From NCBI RefSeq assembly GCF_000502955.1, contig NZ_AYWO01000016.1:27715-84922 (forward strand): a DNA stretch of 57,208 nucleotides. Direction: 5' to 3'. Within the stretch, counting starts at the first letter, position 1. Each line of letters starts with the position of its first letter. The notes beneath the pieces are model-generated. The model did no database searches. It was not told where the DNA came from and saw nothing but the letters and a program-made list of their open reading frames with translations. This DNA is from Mesorhizobium sp. LNHC252B00. Its GTDB lineage: Bacteria > Pseudomonadota > Alphaproteobacteria > Rhizobiales > Rhizobiaceae. The position numbers were made by a program, and so were the translations under genes. Below are positions 44,375-53,687 of this stretch, piece by piece.

Positions 44375-46480
44375 TCAGAAGCGGTAGCGCAGGCCGGCGA
44401 ACAGTGAGCGGCCCTCGTCGCGGTAGCAATAGCCCGCCGAGCAGATGGTCTTCTGGCTGTCGAACAGGTTCTTGGCGTTGACCTGCAGCTTGACGCCTTC
44501 CAACTTCGGATTGCGATAGCCGAAATCATAGGAGAGCGAGGCGTCGACGAAGGCGCGTGCGCTGTTCTTGAAAGTGTTGGTGTCGTCGCCATAGCTCGAG
44601 CCGGCGACGCGCACTCCAGTGCCGAGCCCCAGCCCCTCCAGCGTGCCGTTCTCGAACTGGTAGTGGCCCCACAGCGACAGGATGTGGTTCGGCGTCGCTG
44701 ATAGCTCCTTGCCATCGGTTCCTTCGGCGCCACGCTCGATCCTGACGCGCAGATAGGTATAGGAAGCGATGAAGCTGAAGCCGTTGTCGAGCGAGGCATT
44801 GGCTTCCAGTTCGACACCGCGCGAATTCAGGTCGAGCTGGCGCTGCTTGTTGATGCCTGTCGAGGCGTCGAAGACGACGCCGTCCTTCTGGTCGATGTCG
44901 AACAGCGCGGCGCTGACGGTCGCATTGTAATTCGGGATCTCGTATTTGACGCCGATCTCCTTCTGCGTCGCGATGGTCGGCCGGGCGACACGGCCGACAG
45001 GGCTGGTGACGTCGTCATACACGAAGCCGATATTGGGCGAGAACGAGGTCGAATAGTTGACGTAGGGCGTGATGCCCCATTCGGTCTGGTAGGACAGGCC
45101 GAGACGGCCGGAAAAGGCGCTGTCCTTCTGCTTCGACGTGCTGTAGTCGGCGGCGGTGGAGGTTGTGTCGACCCAGTCGTAGCGGCCGCTGGTGAACAGG
45201 GTGAAATCGTTCCACTCCATCTGGTCGTGCAGATAGACGCCGAGCTGGTTCATCTCCTGTCCGCCGGAGTGGGGAACCGGCATCGCCTTGATGTCGTCGA
45301 CCGAGACATAGGACAGACCGCTGCCGGCGTCGTAGTCCGACCAGGCATAGTCGATGCCGCCGACGGCGGTGTGCCTGACCGCGCCGGTGTCGAACTCGAA
45401 CTGCGCCATATTGTCGACGACGAAGTTCTTCATGGTCTCGGTGTAGTGGCCCCAGTAGCGCTTCAAGTCGGCACCGTCCGGATAGTGGCCGCTGTACTCG
45501 ATGTCGGTGTCGACGGCGTTGTAGCGCAGGTTCTGGCGCACCGTCAGCACATCGTTGAAACGATGCTCGAACTCGTAGCCGATGCGGCCCTGGCTCTGGG
45601 TGAAATCGTTCCAGGCCGGATCGCCCTCATAGACATTGGACAGCACGCCATAGCCTGAATTGTAGAAGGCGGCCGTGCCACCGGTGACCGATTTCGAATA
45701 TTCGCCAAGAATGGTGAGCTTGGTGTCCTCGTCCGGTTTGAAGGTGACAGCCGGCGCCAGATAGACTTTGTCGTCGGGATAGCTAGGCAATTCGGTATCG
45801 CTTTTGCGGCCGAGGCTGGTGAAGCGATAGAGGACGGTGCCGTCCTCGTTCACGGGTCCGGATGCGTCAAGGCCCGCCTGAAACCGGTTGTGCTCGCCTG
45901 CGAGCAGTTCGATCTCGCGGAACGGCTCATCCTTGGGGCGCTTGGTGACGACATTGACGATGCCGCCTGGGCCGCTGACACCATAGAGCGACGATGCCGG
46001 GCCTTTCAGGATTGTCACGCCCTCGATCCCGTAGGGCTCGGTCCTGAACCAGGCCGAAGGCCCATTGTACTGGCGCAGCCCGTCGCGGAACATGCCGTTG
46101 TAGAAGGCCTGGAAGCCGCGCAGGAAGAACGCATCGTAGCGGGTGTCGAAGCCGAAACTGTTGGGGTTGGCGCTGGCAGTGTAGCCGAGCGTTTCGTTCA
46201 GCGTACGCGGCTTCTGGTCCTCGATCTGCGCCTGCGTCACCACTGAAACGGCCTGCGGAATCCTGGCCAGCGGCGTGTCGGTCTTGGTGCCGATGCGATC
46301 CTTCTTGGCGACATAGCCATCCTGCTTCAGGATTTCGTTGCTCTGCGCGGTGACCTCGATGTTGCCGAGCATGGTGGACGTTTCGCTGTCCTGCGCATGT
46401 GCAGCGCCGGACTGGCCGAGCATTGCCGCGCCGCCCAACAATGAGATCCACAGGCGCCATGTCGTCAGCCTTGTTCGCAT
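44375..46480 (-). CDS. TonB-dependent siderophore receptor
   Basis: It has 701 residues from ATG 46480, with GGAGACGAG upstream. Signal peptide (LWISLLGGAAMLGQSGAAHA), a plug domain with AQSNEILKQDGYVA, IPQAVSVVTQAQIEDQKPRT and PASSLYGVSGPGGIVNVVTK. A 22-strand barrel follows, ending in the FAGLRYRF C-terminal Phe. It matches ferrichrome/hydroxamate-type siderophore receptors (FhuA/FegA-like). An iron box precedes it. No ExbB/ExbD/TonB or siderophore ABC importer is adjacent; the neighbouring peptide importer might serve it. Confidence 0.93.
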   Translation of the reverse strand: MRTRLTTWRLWISLLGGAAMLGQSGAAHAQDSETSTMLGNIEVTAQSNEILKQDGYVAKKDRIGTKTDTPLARIPQAVSVVTQAQIEDQKPRTLNETLGYTASANPNSFGFDTRYDAFFLRGFQAFYNGMFRDGLRQYNGPSAWFRTEPYGIEGVTILKGPASSLYGVSGPGGIVNVVTKRPKDEPFREIELLAGEHNRFQAGLDASGPVNEDGTVLYRFTSLGRKSDTELPSYPDDKVYLAPAVTFKPDEDTKLTILGEYSKSVTGGTAAFYNSGYGVLSNVYEGDPAWNDFTQSQGRIGYEFEHRFNDVLTVRQNLRYNAVDTDIEYSGHYPDGADLKRYWGHYTETMKNFVVDNMAQFEFDTGAVRHTAVGGIDYAWSDYDAGSGLSYVSVDDIKAMPVPHSGGQEMNQLGVYLHDQMEWNDFTLFTSGRYDWVDTTSTAADYSTSKQKDSAFSGRLGLSYQTEWGITPYVNYSTSFSPNIGFVYDDVTSPVGRVARPTIATQKEIGVKYEIPNYNATVSAALFDIDQKDGVVFDASTGINKQRQLDLNSRGVELEANASLDNGFSFIASYTYLRVRIERGAEGTDGKELSATPNHILSLWGHYQFENGTLEGLGLGTGVRVAGSSYGDDTNTFKNSARAFVDASLSYDFGYRNPKLEGVKLQVNAKNLFDSQKTICSAGYCYRDEGRSLFAGLRYRF

Positions 46481-46531
46481 CAACTCGTCTCCACCGTCTC
46501 ATGCTTGATTGCGTCCCCGCGTTCTCAAATA

Positions 46532-46546
46532 TGAGTATGGGAGTCA
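46532..46546 (-). promoter_or_regulatory. Iron-responsive (IRO) box upstream of the TonB receptor
   Basis: TGA-GTATGGGAG-TCA: TGA-N9-TCA, about 55 bases before the receptor ATG. It agrees with the RirA consensus and with the box at 35298. Confidence 0.6.
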
Positions 46547-46663
46547 AGTATTTTTTCCCGCAGCGGCCCAAGCTGACATGGGCTGTTGCAGAGCGGCACT
46601 GCTGACGGATTCGACCGATTTGGTTTTGAGCTTCTGGGGCGGCGGCTTTGCCGTCTGTCCTGG

Positions 46664-46972
46664 TCAGCCGGTCTTGGCGTCGGCCAGCCCGAAGCCGCCG
46701 ACAGGATGGGTTTCGACCTGGAATTCAAAGCCGGCGATGAACGGCCGGGCCTTGGCGATCGTCGCCTGGACTTCCGGAAGCTGCAGCGATGCCTTGTGAC
46801 TTTCGGCGTCGATCCACACTTCGGTGACCCAGATAGCATCGGCATCCGCGGGGTCGCGGGCGATGATGTAGTTGAGGCAACCCGGCAGGGCGCCGGTGCT
46901 GGCGCGCAGGAGGTCGATGACCGCGTCACGCTGGCCGCGCGCCGCCCGCATCTTGCCGATCAGTCCGTACAT
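46664..46972 (-). CDS. ABM-family monooxygenase (heme/antibiotic type)
   Basis: It has 102 residues from ATG 46972 (GGAGACAACGG upstream). It is a complete antibiotic biosynthesis monooxygenase fold: MYGLIGKMRAARGQRDAVID, LPGCLNYIIARDPADAD, then WVTEVWIDAESHKASL. The family includes heme-degrading and quinone-forming enzymes and many with unknown roles. It lacks the Asn-His pair typical of IsdG that I would require to call it a heme oxygenase. Confidence 0.85.
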   Translation of the reverse strand: MYGLIGKMRAARGQRDAVIDLLRASTGALPGCLNYIIARDPADADAIWVTEVWIDAESHKASLQLPEVQATIAKARPFIAGFEFQVETHPVGGFGLADAKTG

Positions 46973-47035
46973 TCCGTTGTCTCCGTTTGAGGTTGTCGAC
47001 AAGAACATGCAGATAGCCAGTATGCCGATAGCCGC

Positions 47036-47815
47036 TCAAGGCATCAACTGGCCGCCATTCACCTCGATCACCTGGCCGGTGATGTAGCCGCTCAAAAGAT
47101 CGGAAGAGAGGAACAGATAGGCGCCGACGCAATCCTCAGCCGTGCCGGCACGCCCCTGCGGAATGGTGGCGATCATGCCTTTCATCTGGTCGTCGGTCGA
47201 ATAGCGCTCGTGGAACGGCGTCAGAATGGTGCCGGGCGCCACCGCGTTGACGCGGATGCCGAAGCCGATCAGCTCCTTGGCCATGCCGCGCGTCACATTG
47301 GAGACGAATGCCTTGGCCGAGCCGTAAAGTCCGGCGCCGCCGCCCGCTCCATTGCGCGCGGCGATCGACGAGGTGTTGACGATGAAGCCGCCCTGTTTCT
47401 TCAGCCACGGGATCGCCCTGCGCGAGGCGGTCAATACCGAACGCGCATTGAGGTCCATCACCGCGTCGTAATGCGCCTCGGTCTGCTCTGCGTAGGGCAC
47501 GCGGCCAAGCATGCCGCCGGCATTGTTGATCAGGCCGTCGAGGCGGCCGAAATACTGCGCGCTCTCTTCGACGACGTGTTCGACATCGGCGGCAACGGAA
47601 AAATCGCCCTGGACGAGAAACACCTCGCCGCCCTTGTCGGCGATCGTCAACCCGAGCCTTTCGGCGGCGTCGCGGCTCGAATTGTAGTGCAGCGCCACCT
47701 TGCATTTCTGCGCTGCATAAGCCAGCGCCAGCGCAGCGCCGATACCGGTCGACGCACCGGTGACCAGCACCGCCTTGCCGGCGAGATCGGGTATGCTGAG
47801 TGTGGTGGCTGGCAC
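47036..47815 (-). CDS. SDR oxidoreductase
   Basis: It has 259 residues from GTG 47815, chosen because CGGAGGAAG precedes it and no ATG is in frame nearby. NAD(P) motif TGASTGIG (about residues 16-23), NNAGGML, catalytic Ser (NTSSIAA) and YGSAK, and the C-terminal YITGQVIEVNGGQLM. It is 63 bases upstream of the ABM gene on the same strand. The role is unknown. Confidence 0.87.
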   Translation of the reverse strand: MPATTLSIPDLAGKAVLVTGASTGIGAALALAYAAQKCKVALHYNSSRDAAERLGLTIADKGGEVFLVQGDFSVAADVEHVVEESAQYFGRLDGLINNAGGMLGRVPYAEQTEAHYDAVMDLNARSVLTASRRAIPWLKKQGGFIVNTSSIAARNGAGGGAGLYGSAKAFVSNVTRGMAKELIGFGIRVNAVAPGTILTPFHERYSTDDQMKGMIATIPQGRAGTAEDCVGAYLFLSSDLLSGYITGQVIEVNGGQLMP

Positions 47816-47877
47816 GGTTCTTCCTCCGGGATGTCTGCCTGCCCTTCGTAGGCCCTTGCCACCCCGGTGTTCAAGCC

Positions 47878-48318
47878 TCACGGGCGCAGATAGGCGTAAC
47901 CCTGGCCTTGCAGTTCGGCGAGTTTGACGACGCCGCCCTTGTCGGCGGCATGGAAGCCGGCGAGCAGGTCGGCGAGCGAAATATCCATGCCCTGCATGGT
48001 GTTGGCGCAGGCATGCGGTTCCAGCCCCTGCTGCACCAGGCCGGCGAAGCGCCCGGAAATCGCGGCCGATATGCCTTTCGACTTGAAGGCGGCGAGCGCA
48101 GGACCATGCACGACCAGCACGATGTCGACATTGCCGCCGGTGCCATCATAGTGGTTCTTGATGTTGCCGAGCACGAAGTTGACCTTGTCGACGTCGCTCA
48201 AGTGATAGGCGACCTTTTGCCGGGCCGGCTCCGTTACCGCTGCGGCCTGCACCGCCCGCAGACCAAGAACCGTTCCGGTTCCGGCAAGAATCGCGCGGAA
48301 CATATCGCGCCGGCGCAT
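47878..48318 (-). CDS. Secreted DsrE-family protein with Tat-like signal
   Basis: It has 146 residues from ATG 48318 with GGGGGAGG upstream; the long upstream frame is not coding. MRRRDMFRAILAGTGTVLGL is a Tat-type signal with twin Arg. The mature part has the DsrE/F-like VAYHLSDVDKVNFVLGNIKN, VLVVHGPALAAF and one Cys in PHACANTM. DsrE proteins carry sulfur on Cys; periplasmic members are uncharacterised. Confidence 0.8.
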   Translation of the reverse strand: MRRRDMFRAILAGTGTVLGLRAVQAAAVTEPARQKVAYHLSDVDKVNFVLGNIKNHYDGTGGNVDIVLVVHGPALAAFKSKGISAAISGRFAGLVQQGLEPHACANTMQGMDISLADLLAGFHAADKGGVVKLAELQGQGYAYLRP

Positions 48319-48420
48319 GGCATCCTCCCCCGCTTGGCGGCTCACCGCGAATTGCGTGACTCCAGCCGCAATACTAGCATAAATTGACATTGCGTCCTGT
48401 CGATGCGGGGGAGAGATTAC

Positions 48421-49524
48421 ATGGCGGTCAGGGCAGGGGAATGGAAGACAGTCGCCGGCGCCGGGTTTGGCGCGGCGCTGCTTGGCGTGCTTGCAGGATC
48501 GGCCTCCGCGGACGATGCGCTCAAGCTCACCGAACTCAGTCCCAGCCACACTGATGCCTGTTTCGGCCGCGTCTATGATGCGGCGCATCTGAAGGCGCAC
48601 CCGAAGCAGAAGGTGGCGCGGATCTTCTTCTACTACGGCCATGATCCGGTCAGCCGGCCGAATGAAGAGCCGACCGTGAATTCCGACACTTCCTACAATG
48701 CCTTCATCGCCACCTCCGTGCGCGGCGCCAAGGCGCCGGAATGGGCCGGCGGCTGGTGCAATCATGCGTCGGAGGACGGCAAGGCAGGCGCCATCCATTG
48801 CGGTATGGAGTGCGACCGGACGCTTGCATCGCTGAAGGTCGACGACAAGGGCCGGCTGCTCCTCTCGGATCTGCAGCCCGACATCTATCTCGATGCCGAT
48901 TCGGAAGAGGAGTTGGGCGCAGCGGAATATGACAGGCAGGCGCTGGGTTCGGAGGACGACAATTTCCGCCTCGACCCAATGCCGGCCGCGATCTGCAAGG
49001 CGGAGTTCGCGCGCATCGATCCAGTCGACCCCGCGCTTGGGCTGCCTCTGCGCGAGCGGCTGAAGCCGGACCAGGCGTTCTGCTATGGGCGCGACTACGA
49101 TGCAGCGCATCTCGGCTCGCATCCCGATCAACTGACGCAGTCGATCCGGGTTTTCCGCGGGCCGGTCGAACTGGCGTCGTTTGCTTCAGGGAGCGATGCA
49201 GCCAACTGGCCTGATGGCGCCGACATTGCCGTCTCGGTTACCACGCGGCAGAAATCGGCTGAGGTGACGCAGACCTATTCCTGTCAGGGCGAGGCCGACC
49301 AATGGCGCTGCGCGGCGAGCTCGAAGATGAGCAATTTCTCCTGCGATATCGCGCAGAAGGAGATTTTTCTCAAGCGAGGCGCCGACGGCACGATGATGCT
49401 GGCCAACCCCAACAGCGCACTCGCGATCGTCGACCTGTGTTCGAAGGCCGCCGACGGCAAGACCAAATCCGACGACAAGGTCTATCGGCTGCAGCCAATG
49501 CCGCAATCGGCCTGCGCGCCTTGA
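48421..49524 (+). CDS. Periplasmic protein with two homologous halves, unrecognised family
   Basis: It has 367 residues from ATG 48421 (GGGGGAGAG upstream). Signal peptide ends GSASA. Half 1 starts ACFGRVYDAAHLKAHPKQKV and ends RLDPMPAAIC; half 2 starts FCYGRDYDAAHLGSHPDQLT and ends RLQPMPQSAC. About eight Cys, spaced alike in the halves, suggest disulfides. I know no named family. It probably is an exported binding or structural protein. It is divergent from the DsrE-like gene. Confidence 0.8.
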   Translation: MAVRAGEWKTVAGAGFGAALLGVLAGSASADDALKLTELSPSHTDACFGRVYDAAHLKAHPKQKVARIFFYYGHDPVSRPNEEPTVNSDTSYNAFIATSVRGAKAPEWAGGWCNHASEDGKAGAIHCGMECDRTLASLKVDDKGRLLLSDLQPDIYLDADSEEELGAAEYDRQALGSEDDNFRLDPMPAAICKAEFARIDPVDPALGLPLRERLKPDQAFCYGRDYDAAHLGSHPDQLTQSIRVFRGPVELASFASGSDAANWPDGADIAVSVTTRQKSAEVTQTYSCQGEADQWRCAASSKMSNFSCDIAQKEIFLKRGADGTMMLANPNSALAIVDLCSKAADGKTKSDDKVYRLQPMPQSACAP

Positions 49525-49553
49525 GTTCGGACTTGTCTACGTCGTCATGAAGG

Positions 49554-49572
49554 GATATATCTTTGCTATATC
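49554..49572. promoter_or_regulatory. Likely VapB operator
   Basis: GATATA-TCTTTGC-TATATC, exact 6-base arms, overlaps the promoter region 16 bases before vapB. TA antitoxins bind such palindromes to autoregulate. Confidence 0.65.
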
Positions 49573-49587
49573 TCATTTGAGGATAGC

Positions 49588-49836
49588 ATGATGGACAAGG
49601 CAAAAGTGTTCTGGTCGGGCCGGTCACAAGCTGTGCGTCTGCCCAAGGAGTTCCGTTTCGAAACAGATGAGGTTTCGATTCGCCGTCACGGGCAAACCGT
49701 CATCCTGGAACCGCTTGCGCAGGATTGGGCGTGGCTCGACCAAGTGATCGGACCGCTTGATAATGATTTCGCCGAGGCAGCGCTGGAACGTCAGGACGGC
49801 CAGGATCGACCCGCCTTGGATGACGTCTTCAAGTGA
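49588..49836 (+). CDS. vapB: VapB-type antitoxin
   Basis: It has 82 residues (start ATG 49588 or the adjacent 49591). The N-terminus is an AbrB/SpoVT swapped-hairpin domain (KVFWSGRSQAVRLPKEFRFE), the DNA-binding part. The C-terminal acidic half (DNDFAEAALERQDGQ) wraps the toxin. GAGGA precedes it. It overlaps the vapC start by 4 bases. Confidence 0.93.
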   Translation: MMDKAKVFWSGRSQAVRLPKEFRFETDEVSIRRHGQTVILEPLAQDWAWLDQVIGPLDNDFAEAALERQDGQDRPALDDVFK

Positions 49837-50219
49837 TCTACCTGCTCGACACCAATGCCATTATCGCGGTTATCAAGGGCGATGAGGGTCTGCTGACATT
49901 ACTCAAACAGCACACGCCGCAGGACTTTGCCCTCTCGGCGATAGTGGTGCACGAATTGTACTATGGTGCTGAAAAGAGCCAGCGAAGGCCCGAAAATTTG
50001 GCACGCATAGAAGCTCTGCAGTTCCCCGTCCTCGAATTTGACCGGGAAGACGCGAGACATGCCGGCGAGATTCGGGCAACGCTTGCGACGTTGGGAACTC
50101 CGATCGGTCCCTACGATGCGTTGATCGGCGGGCAGGCGCGCGCTCGAAACCTCACACTGATGACCCGCAATGTCCGGGAATTCGAGCGTATCAAAGATCT
50201 CTCAATCGAGACCTGGTGA
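49833..50219 (+). CDS. vapC: VapC-type PIN-domain ribonuclease toxin
   Basis: It has 128 residues from a GTG at 49833 that overlaps the vapB stop. PIN acidic residues are in LLDTNAIIAVIKG (D6), IVVHELYYGAEKS (Glu) and GPYDALIGGQAR (Asp), then LMTRNVREFERI. Such toxins cut tRNA or rRNA. It is convergent with the CDF transporter gene. Confidence 0.95.
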   Translation: MIYLLDTNAIIAVIKGDEGLLTLLKQHTPQDFALSAIVVHELYYGAEKSQRRPENLARIEALQFPVLEFDREDARHAGEIRATLATLGTPIGPYDALIGGQARARNLTLMTRNVREFERIKDLSIETW

Positions 50220-50225
50220 ACCGCC

Positions 50226-51173
50226 TCACGCGAACGGCACCGCCGTCGTGCCCTTGGGCAGCTTGGCTTCGTCGTCGGGCTCGACGTGGATGGTGACCCG
50301 CACGGAGGGGATTTCGGCCTTCAGGGCGTCCTCGATGCGGTCGCAGATGACATGGCTGGCGCCGACCGACATGTCGGCATCGACGACCAGATGGAATTCG
50401 ATGAAGGTGGCGCGGCCGGCGATGCGGGTCTTGAGGTCGTGGACCTCGATCGCGCCCTTGCAATTGGCCGAGATGACGTCGCGGATGCGCATGTGTTCCT
50501 GCGTGTCGACGGCGCGGTCCATCAGGCCGTTCATCGACGAGCCGATGACGTGCCAGCCCTGCCACAGGATGTTCAGCGCCACGAGGACGGCAAGTGCTGG
50601 ATCGAGGATCTGCCAGCCGGTCAGGACCGCACCGACCAGGCCGCCGAAGACACCGATCGAGGTGACCACGTCGGTCATGATATGGTTGCCGTCGGCGACC
50701 AGCGCCGGTGACTTCTCCGCCCTGCCGGCGCGGATCAACGTCCACGCCCAGAAGGCATTGATAACGGTAGCGACGCCGTTGACGGAAAGACCTTCCCAGG
50801 GCTGTTCGAGCGGTGCCGGGGTCTGCCAGGAGCGCCAGACCTCGTTGAGGATCAAAAGTGCGGCGAGCACGATCAGCACGCCTTCCAGCACCGCCGAGAA
50901 ATACTCCGCCTTGTGGTGGCCGAAGGGATGGTCTTGATCGGCCGGCCTGTAGCTGACCTGGATCGCCCAGAAAGCGGCGATCGACGCAATGACGTTGACG
51001 ATCGATTCCAGCGCGTCCGAATAGAGCGCGACCGAGCCGGTGACGTACCAGGCGACGAGCTTCAAGCCGAGCACGATTGCCGCAATGATGATCGACCAGA
51101 ACGCAAGGTTGGCGACCTTGCGCTTCGCGGCCGCCTTGGCCGCGATCGCCATTGTGTCCTCGGTTTCGGCCAT
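50226..51173 (-). CDS. CDF cation exporter
   Basis: It has 315 residues from ATG 51173. Six membrane helices with metal sites YSDALESIVN (helix 2) and DGNHIMTDVV (helix 5, HxxxD), characteristic of Zn/Fe/Mn exporters. DHPFGHHKAEYFS is the conserved cytoplasmic loop. The cytoplasmic C-terminal domain (FIEFHLVVDADMSVG) binds metal. It starts 5 bases after the trpE(G) stop, so it may be read from the trp transcript. Confidence 0.92.
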   Translation of the reverse strand: MAETEDTMAIAAKAAAKRKVANLAFWSIIIAAIVLGLKLVAWYVTGSVALYSDALESIVNVIASIAAFWAIQVSYRPADQDHPFGHHKAEYFSAVLEGVLIVLAALLILNEVWRSWQTPAPLEQPWEGLSVNGVATVINAFWAWTLIRAGRAEKSPALVADGNHIMTDVVTSIGVFGGLVGAVLTGWQILDPALAVLVALNILWQGWHVIGSSMNGLMDRAVDTQEHMRIRDVISANCKGAIEVHDLKTRIAGRATFIEFHLVVDADMSVGASHVICDRIEDALKAEIPSVRVTIHVEPDDEAKLPKGTTAVPFA

Positions 51174-51178
51174 GATTG

Positions 51179-53368
51179 TCAGGCGGCCTTTTCCTTGGCC
51201 TTGCGCGGCAGGTGGGCGACTATGTTCTCGATGATGCGCATCCCGGCATTGTGGCCGAGCGTCATGATCGATTCCGGGTGGAACTGCACCGCCGCGATCG
51301 GTTCCTTGCGGTGTTCGAAGGCCATGATGACGCCATCTTCGGTTTCCGCCGTGACGATGAAATCGTCGGGCAGCCGCACCGGGTCGGCAAAGATCGAGTG
51401 ATAGCGGCCGACGGTGACTTCCTTGGGCAGGCCGGAGAAGATGATGCCGGGCTTGGAGACGCGGATGCGCGACGGCTTGCCGTGCATCGGTATGTGCAGT
51501 TGCCGCAGTTCGCCGCCATAGGCCTCGGCCAGGGCTTGCAGGCCAAGGCAGACGCCGAAGATCGGCAGGTCGCGGGTGCGGGCTCGTCTGATGGTTGCGG
51601 CGCAATCGAAGTCCTTCGGCGTGCCCGGTCCTGGCGACAGCACGACGAGGTCGGGCTTCAGCCGGTCGAACACTTCCTCCGGCACCGGCGTGCGCACGGT
51701 CGAGACATTGGCTCCGGTCTGGCGGAAATAATTGGCCAGCGTGTGGACGAACGAGTCCTCGTGGTCGACAAGCAGGATGTTGACGCCGTCGCCAACGCGC
51801 GCGGTGGTGCGCTCGGTGCTGGCGGAATTGCCTGTCTTGGCGTCGCGAATGGCGGAGAGCATGGCGGATGCCTTCAGTTCGGTTTCGGCCTCTTCTTCCT
51901 CGGGAACGCTGTCGAAGAGTAATGTGGCGCCGGCGCGCACTTCGGCAATGCCGTCCTTGATGCGGATGGTGCGAAGCGTGAGGCCGGTGTTCATGTCGCC
52001 GTTGAAATTGACCATGCCGATCGCGCCACCATACCAGGCGCGCGGGCTCTTTTCGTTCTGTTCGATGAAGCGCATGGCCCACAGTTTCGGCGCGCCGGTG
52101 ACGGTGACCGCCCAGGCATGCGACAGAAACGCGTCGAAGGCATCCATGCCTTCGCGCAGCCGACCTTCGATGTGATCGACGGTGTGGATCAGGCGCGAAT
52201 ACATCTCGATCTGGCGGCGGCCGATAACGCGCACCGAACCCGGCTCGCAGACCCGCGACTTGTCGTTGCGGTCGACGTCCGAGCACATGGTCAGTTCGGA
52301 TTCGTCCTTCTTGGAGTTCAGCAGTTTCAGGATCTGCTCGGAGTCGGAGATGGCATCGTCGCCGCGCTTGATGGTGCCCGAGATCGGGCAGGTCTCGACA
52401 CGGCGGCCGTTGACGCGCACGAACATTTCGGGCGAGGCGCCGATCAGATATTCGCCTTCGCCCAGATTGATGAAGAAGGAATAGGGCGAGGGGTTGATCG
52501 ACTTCAGTTTGCGCGAAATCTCGGATGGCTGCGTCTCGCAGCGCTCGTAGAACATCTGTCCGGGGACGACCTCGAACAGGTCGCCGCGCTTGAAACTGTC
52601 CATCGCCTTGCGCACCAGATTGGCGTATTCGCCGGGCTCATGGTCGCCGCGCGGCGGGATGCGGTCGGGGCTCTTGAACGGATCGGCGATTTCGTCGCGC
52701 GGCAATCCCTCCGTCGAAAACCCGTCGCCGGCATAGTCGTAGCGGTCGGTCCAGGCCTTAGCCGAATAATGGTCGACGACCAGGATCTCGTCGGGCAGGA
52801 ACAGCACCAGGTCGCGTTGATTTTGCTTGCGCTCGAGCTTGTAGTCGACCGGGTCGAACTGGAAGGCGAGGTCGTAGCCGAAAGCACCGTAGAGACCGAG
52901 ATTGGCGTCTTCCTCGGTCTTGAACAAGGCAGTGATGGCGCGCAGGACGGTGAACACCGAAGGAACGCGGCTGCGCTCCTCCTCGGTGAAGACGCGGCCG
53001 GGCTTGGCGACGTCGAGGCGGATGAGCTTTTTCGATGTCTCGGCGATGGTGACGTCGGCGAGCCCACCCAGCGCGTTGCCGATGACCGGTAACAGCGCTT
53101 CGCCACGGCGGTTCAGCGCCTCAATGCGCATGGCGCGGCCGCGTGCCGAGATGACCAGCGGCGGATCGATGATGGCGGTGTCCCAGCGCGTGTAGCGACC
53201 GGGATATTCGTAGTTCGAGGAAAACACGGCGCCGCGGCGCGAATTCAGACCGTCGACGTAAGCGTCGATCGCGCCCGCATAGGGCCGGTCGTGGCGCTCG
53301 CGGGTGATGGTCACGCCACCCGCGGTCACGAAACTTTCCGCCCCGTTATCCAGAACCTTCATCGTCAT
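51179..53368 (-). CDS. trpE(G): Fused anthranilate synthase TrpE(G)
   Basis: It has 729 residues from ATG 53368 with GATGGAGAC upstream (METAM just before it is less good). The N-terminal component I (about 1-515) has the chorismate-binding region [20 protein letters not shown] and [10 protein letters not shown]. The C-terminal glutamine amidotransferase (about 530-729) has the catalytic Cys in [10 protein letters not shown] and His-Glu in [10 protein letters not shown]. It converts chorismate and Gln to anthranilate. Rhizobia, unlike enteric bacteria, fuse the two parts. A trpL leader and terminator control it. Confidence 0.97.
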   Translation of the reverse strand: MTMKVLDNGAESFVTAGGVTITRERHDRPYAGAIDAYVDGLNSRRGAVFSSNYEYPGRYTRWDTAIIDPPLVISARGRAMRIEALNRRGEALLPVIGNALGGLADVTIAETSKKLIRLDVAKPGRVFTEEERSRVPSVFTVLRAITALFKTEEDANLGLYGAFGYDLAFQFDPVDYKLERKQNQRDLVLFLPDEILVVDHYSAKAWTDRYDYAGDGFSTEGLPRDEIADPFKSPDRIPPRGDHEPGEYANLVRKAMDSFKRGDLFEVVPGQMFYERCETQPSEISRKLKSINPSPYSFFINLGEGEYLIGASPEMFVRVNGRRVETCPISGTIKRGDDAISDSEQILKLLNSKKDESELTMCSDVDRNDKSRVCEPGSVRVIGRRQIEMYSRLIHTVDHIEGRLREGMDAFDAFLSHAWAVTVTGAPKLWAMRFIEQNEKSPRAWYGGAIGMVNFNGDMNTGLTLRTIRIKDGIAEVRAGATLLFDSVPEEEEAETELKASAMLSAIRDAKTGNSASTERTTARVGDGVNILLVDHEDSFVHTLANYFRQTGANVSTVRTPVPEEVFDRLKPDLVVLSPGPGTPKDFDCAATIRRARTRDLPIFGVCLGLQALAEAYGGELRQLHIPMHGKPSRIRVSKPGIIFSGLPKEVTVGRYHSIFADPVRLPDDFIVTAETEDGVIMAFEHRKEPIAAVQFHPESIMTLGHNAGMRIIENIVAHLPRKAKEKAA

Positions 53369-53416
53369 TGCCGTCTCCATCAGCTTATTTGGGGCAACGG
53401 ACCCGGGAATGGCTTG

Positions 53417-53455
53417 GAAAAAACAAATGGCCGCCCGGACTTTCCGTTGCGGCCA
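53417..53455 (-). terminator. trp attenuator terminator
   Basis: On the minus strand TGGCCGC, an inner stem with AGTCCGG, GCGGCCA, then TTTGTTTTTT. It lies 40 bases after the trpL stop. Its 5' arm (53449-53454) is complementary to GCGGCC at 53487-53492, giving the alternative antiterminator pairing. Confidence 0.85.
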
Positions 53456-53494
53456 CCCTCTCTTTTCGCGCACGCGCGTTCGAACAGGCCGCTG

Positions 53495-53539
53495 TCAGCA
53501 GGCCCACCACCAAATGGTCTTGGTCGAACGCATGTTCAT
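53495..53539 (-). CDS. trpL: trp leader peptide TrpL
   Basis: The 14 residues MNMRSTKTIWWWAC end at 53495; longer starts at 53551 share the frame. The three Trp codons in a row are placed as in the rhizobial peTrpL, also 14 residues with WWW. It is too short for gene callers. In S. meliloti the leader transcript is translated without an upstream ribosome site, and no clear one is present here. Confidence 0.88.
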   Translation of the reverse strand: MNMRSTKTIWWWAC

Positions 53540-53687
53540 GGCGAAATCCATAGCTGCGAAAGGGAGGATACGCAACAGGTTTGAAAAGCCTGTCCGGTGG
53601 CCGCAGCTTCTGCATCTCATGGCACATCGCCAGAGCCGACAGCGCGGCCTAGATTGTCATCCAACAGCAGGAACATGGGAAACACCG

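Noticed and set aside
47878..49131. 417-codon frame containing the DsrE-like protein
   Set aside because: Upstream of 48318 it is antisense to the 48421 gene; the ribosome site and signal peptide fix the start at 48318.
50226..52286. 686-codon minus frame spanning trpE(G) and the CDF gene
   Set aside because: Its first two thirds are an off-frame reading of trpE(G); only the C-terminal 315 residues (from 51173) are the CDF exporter.
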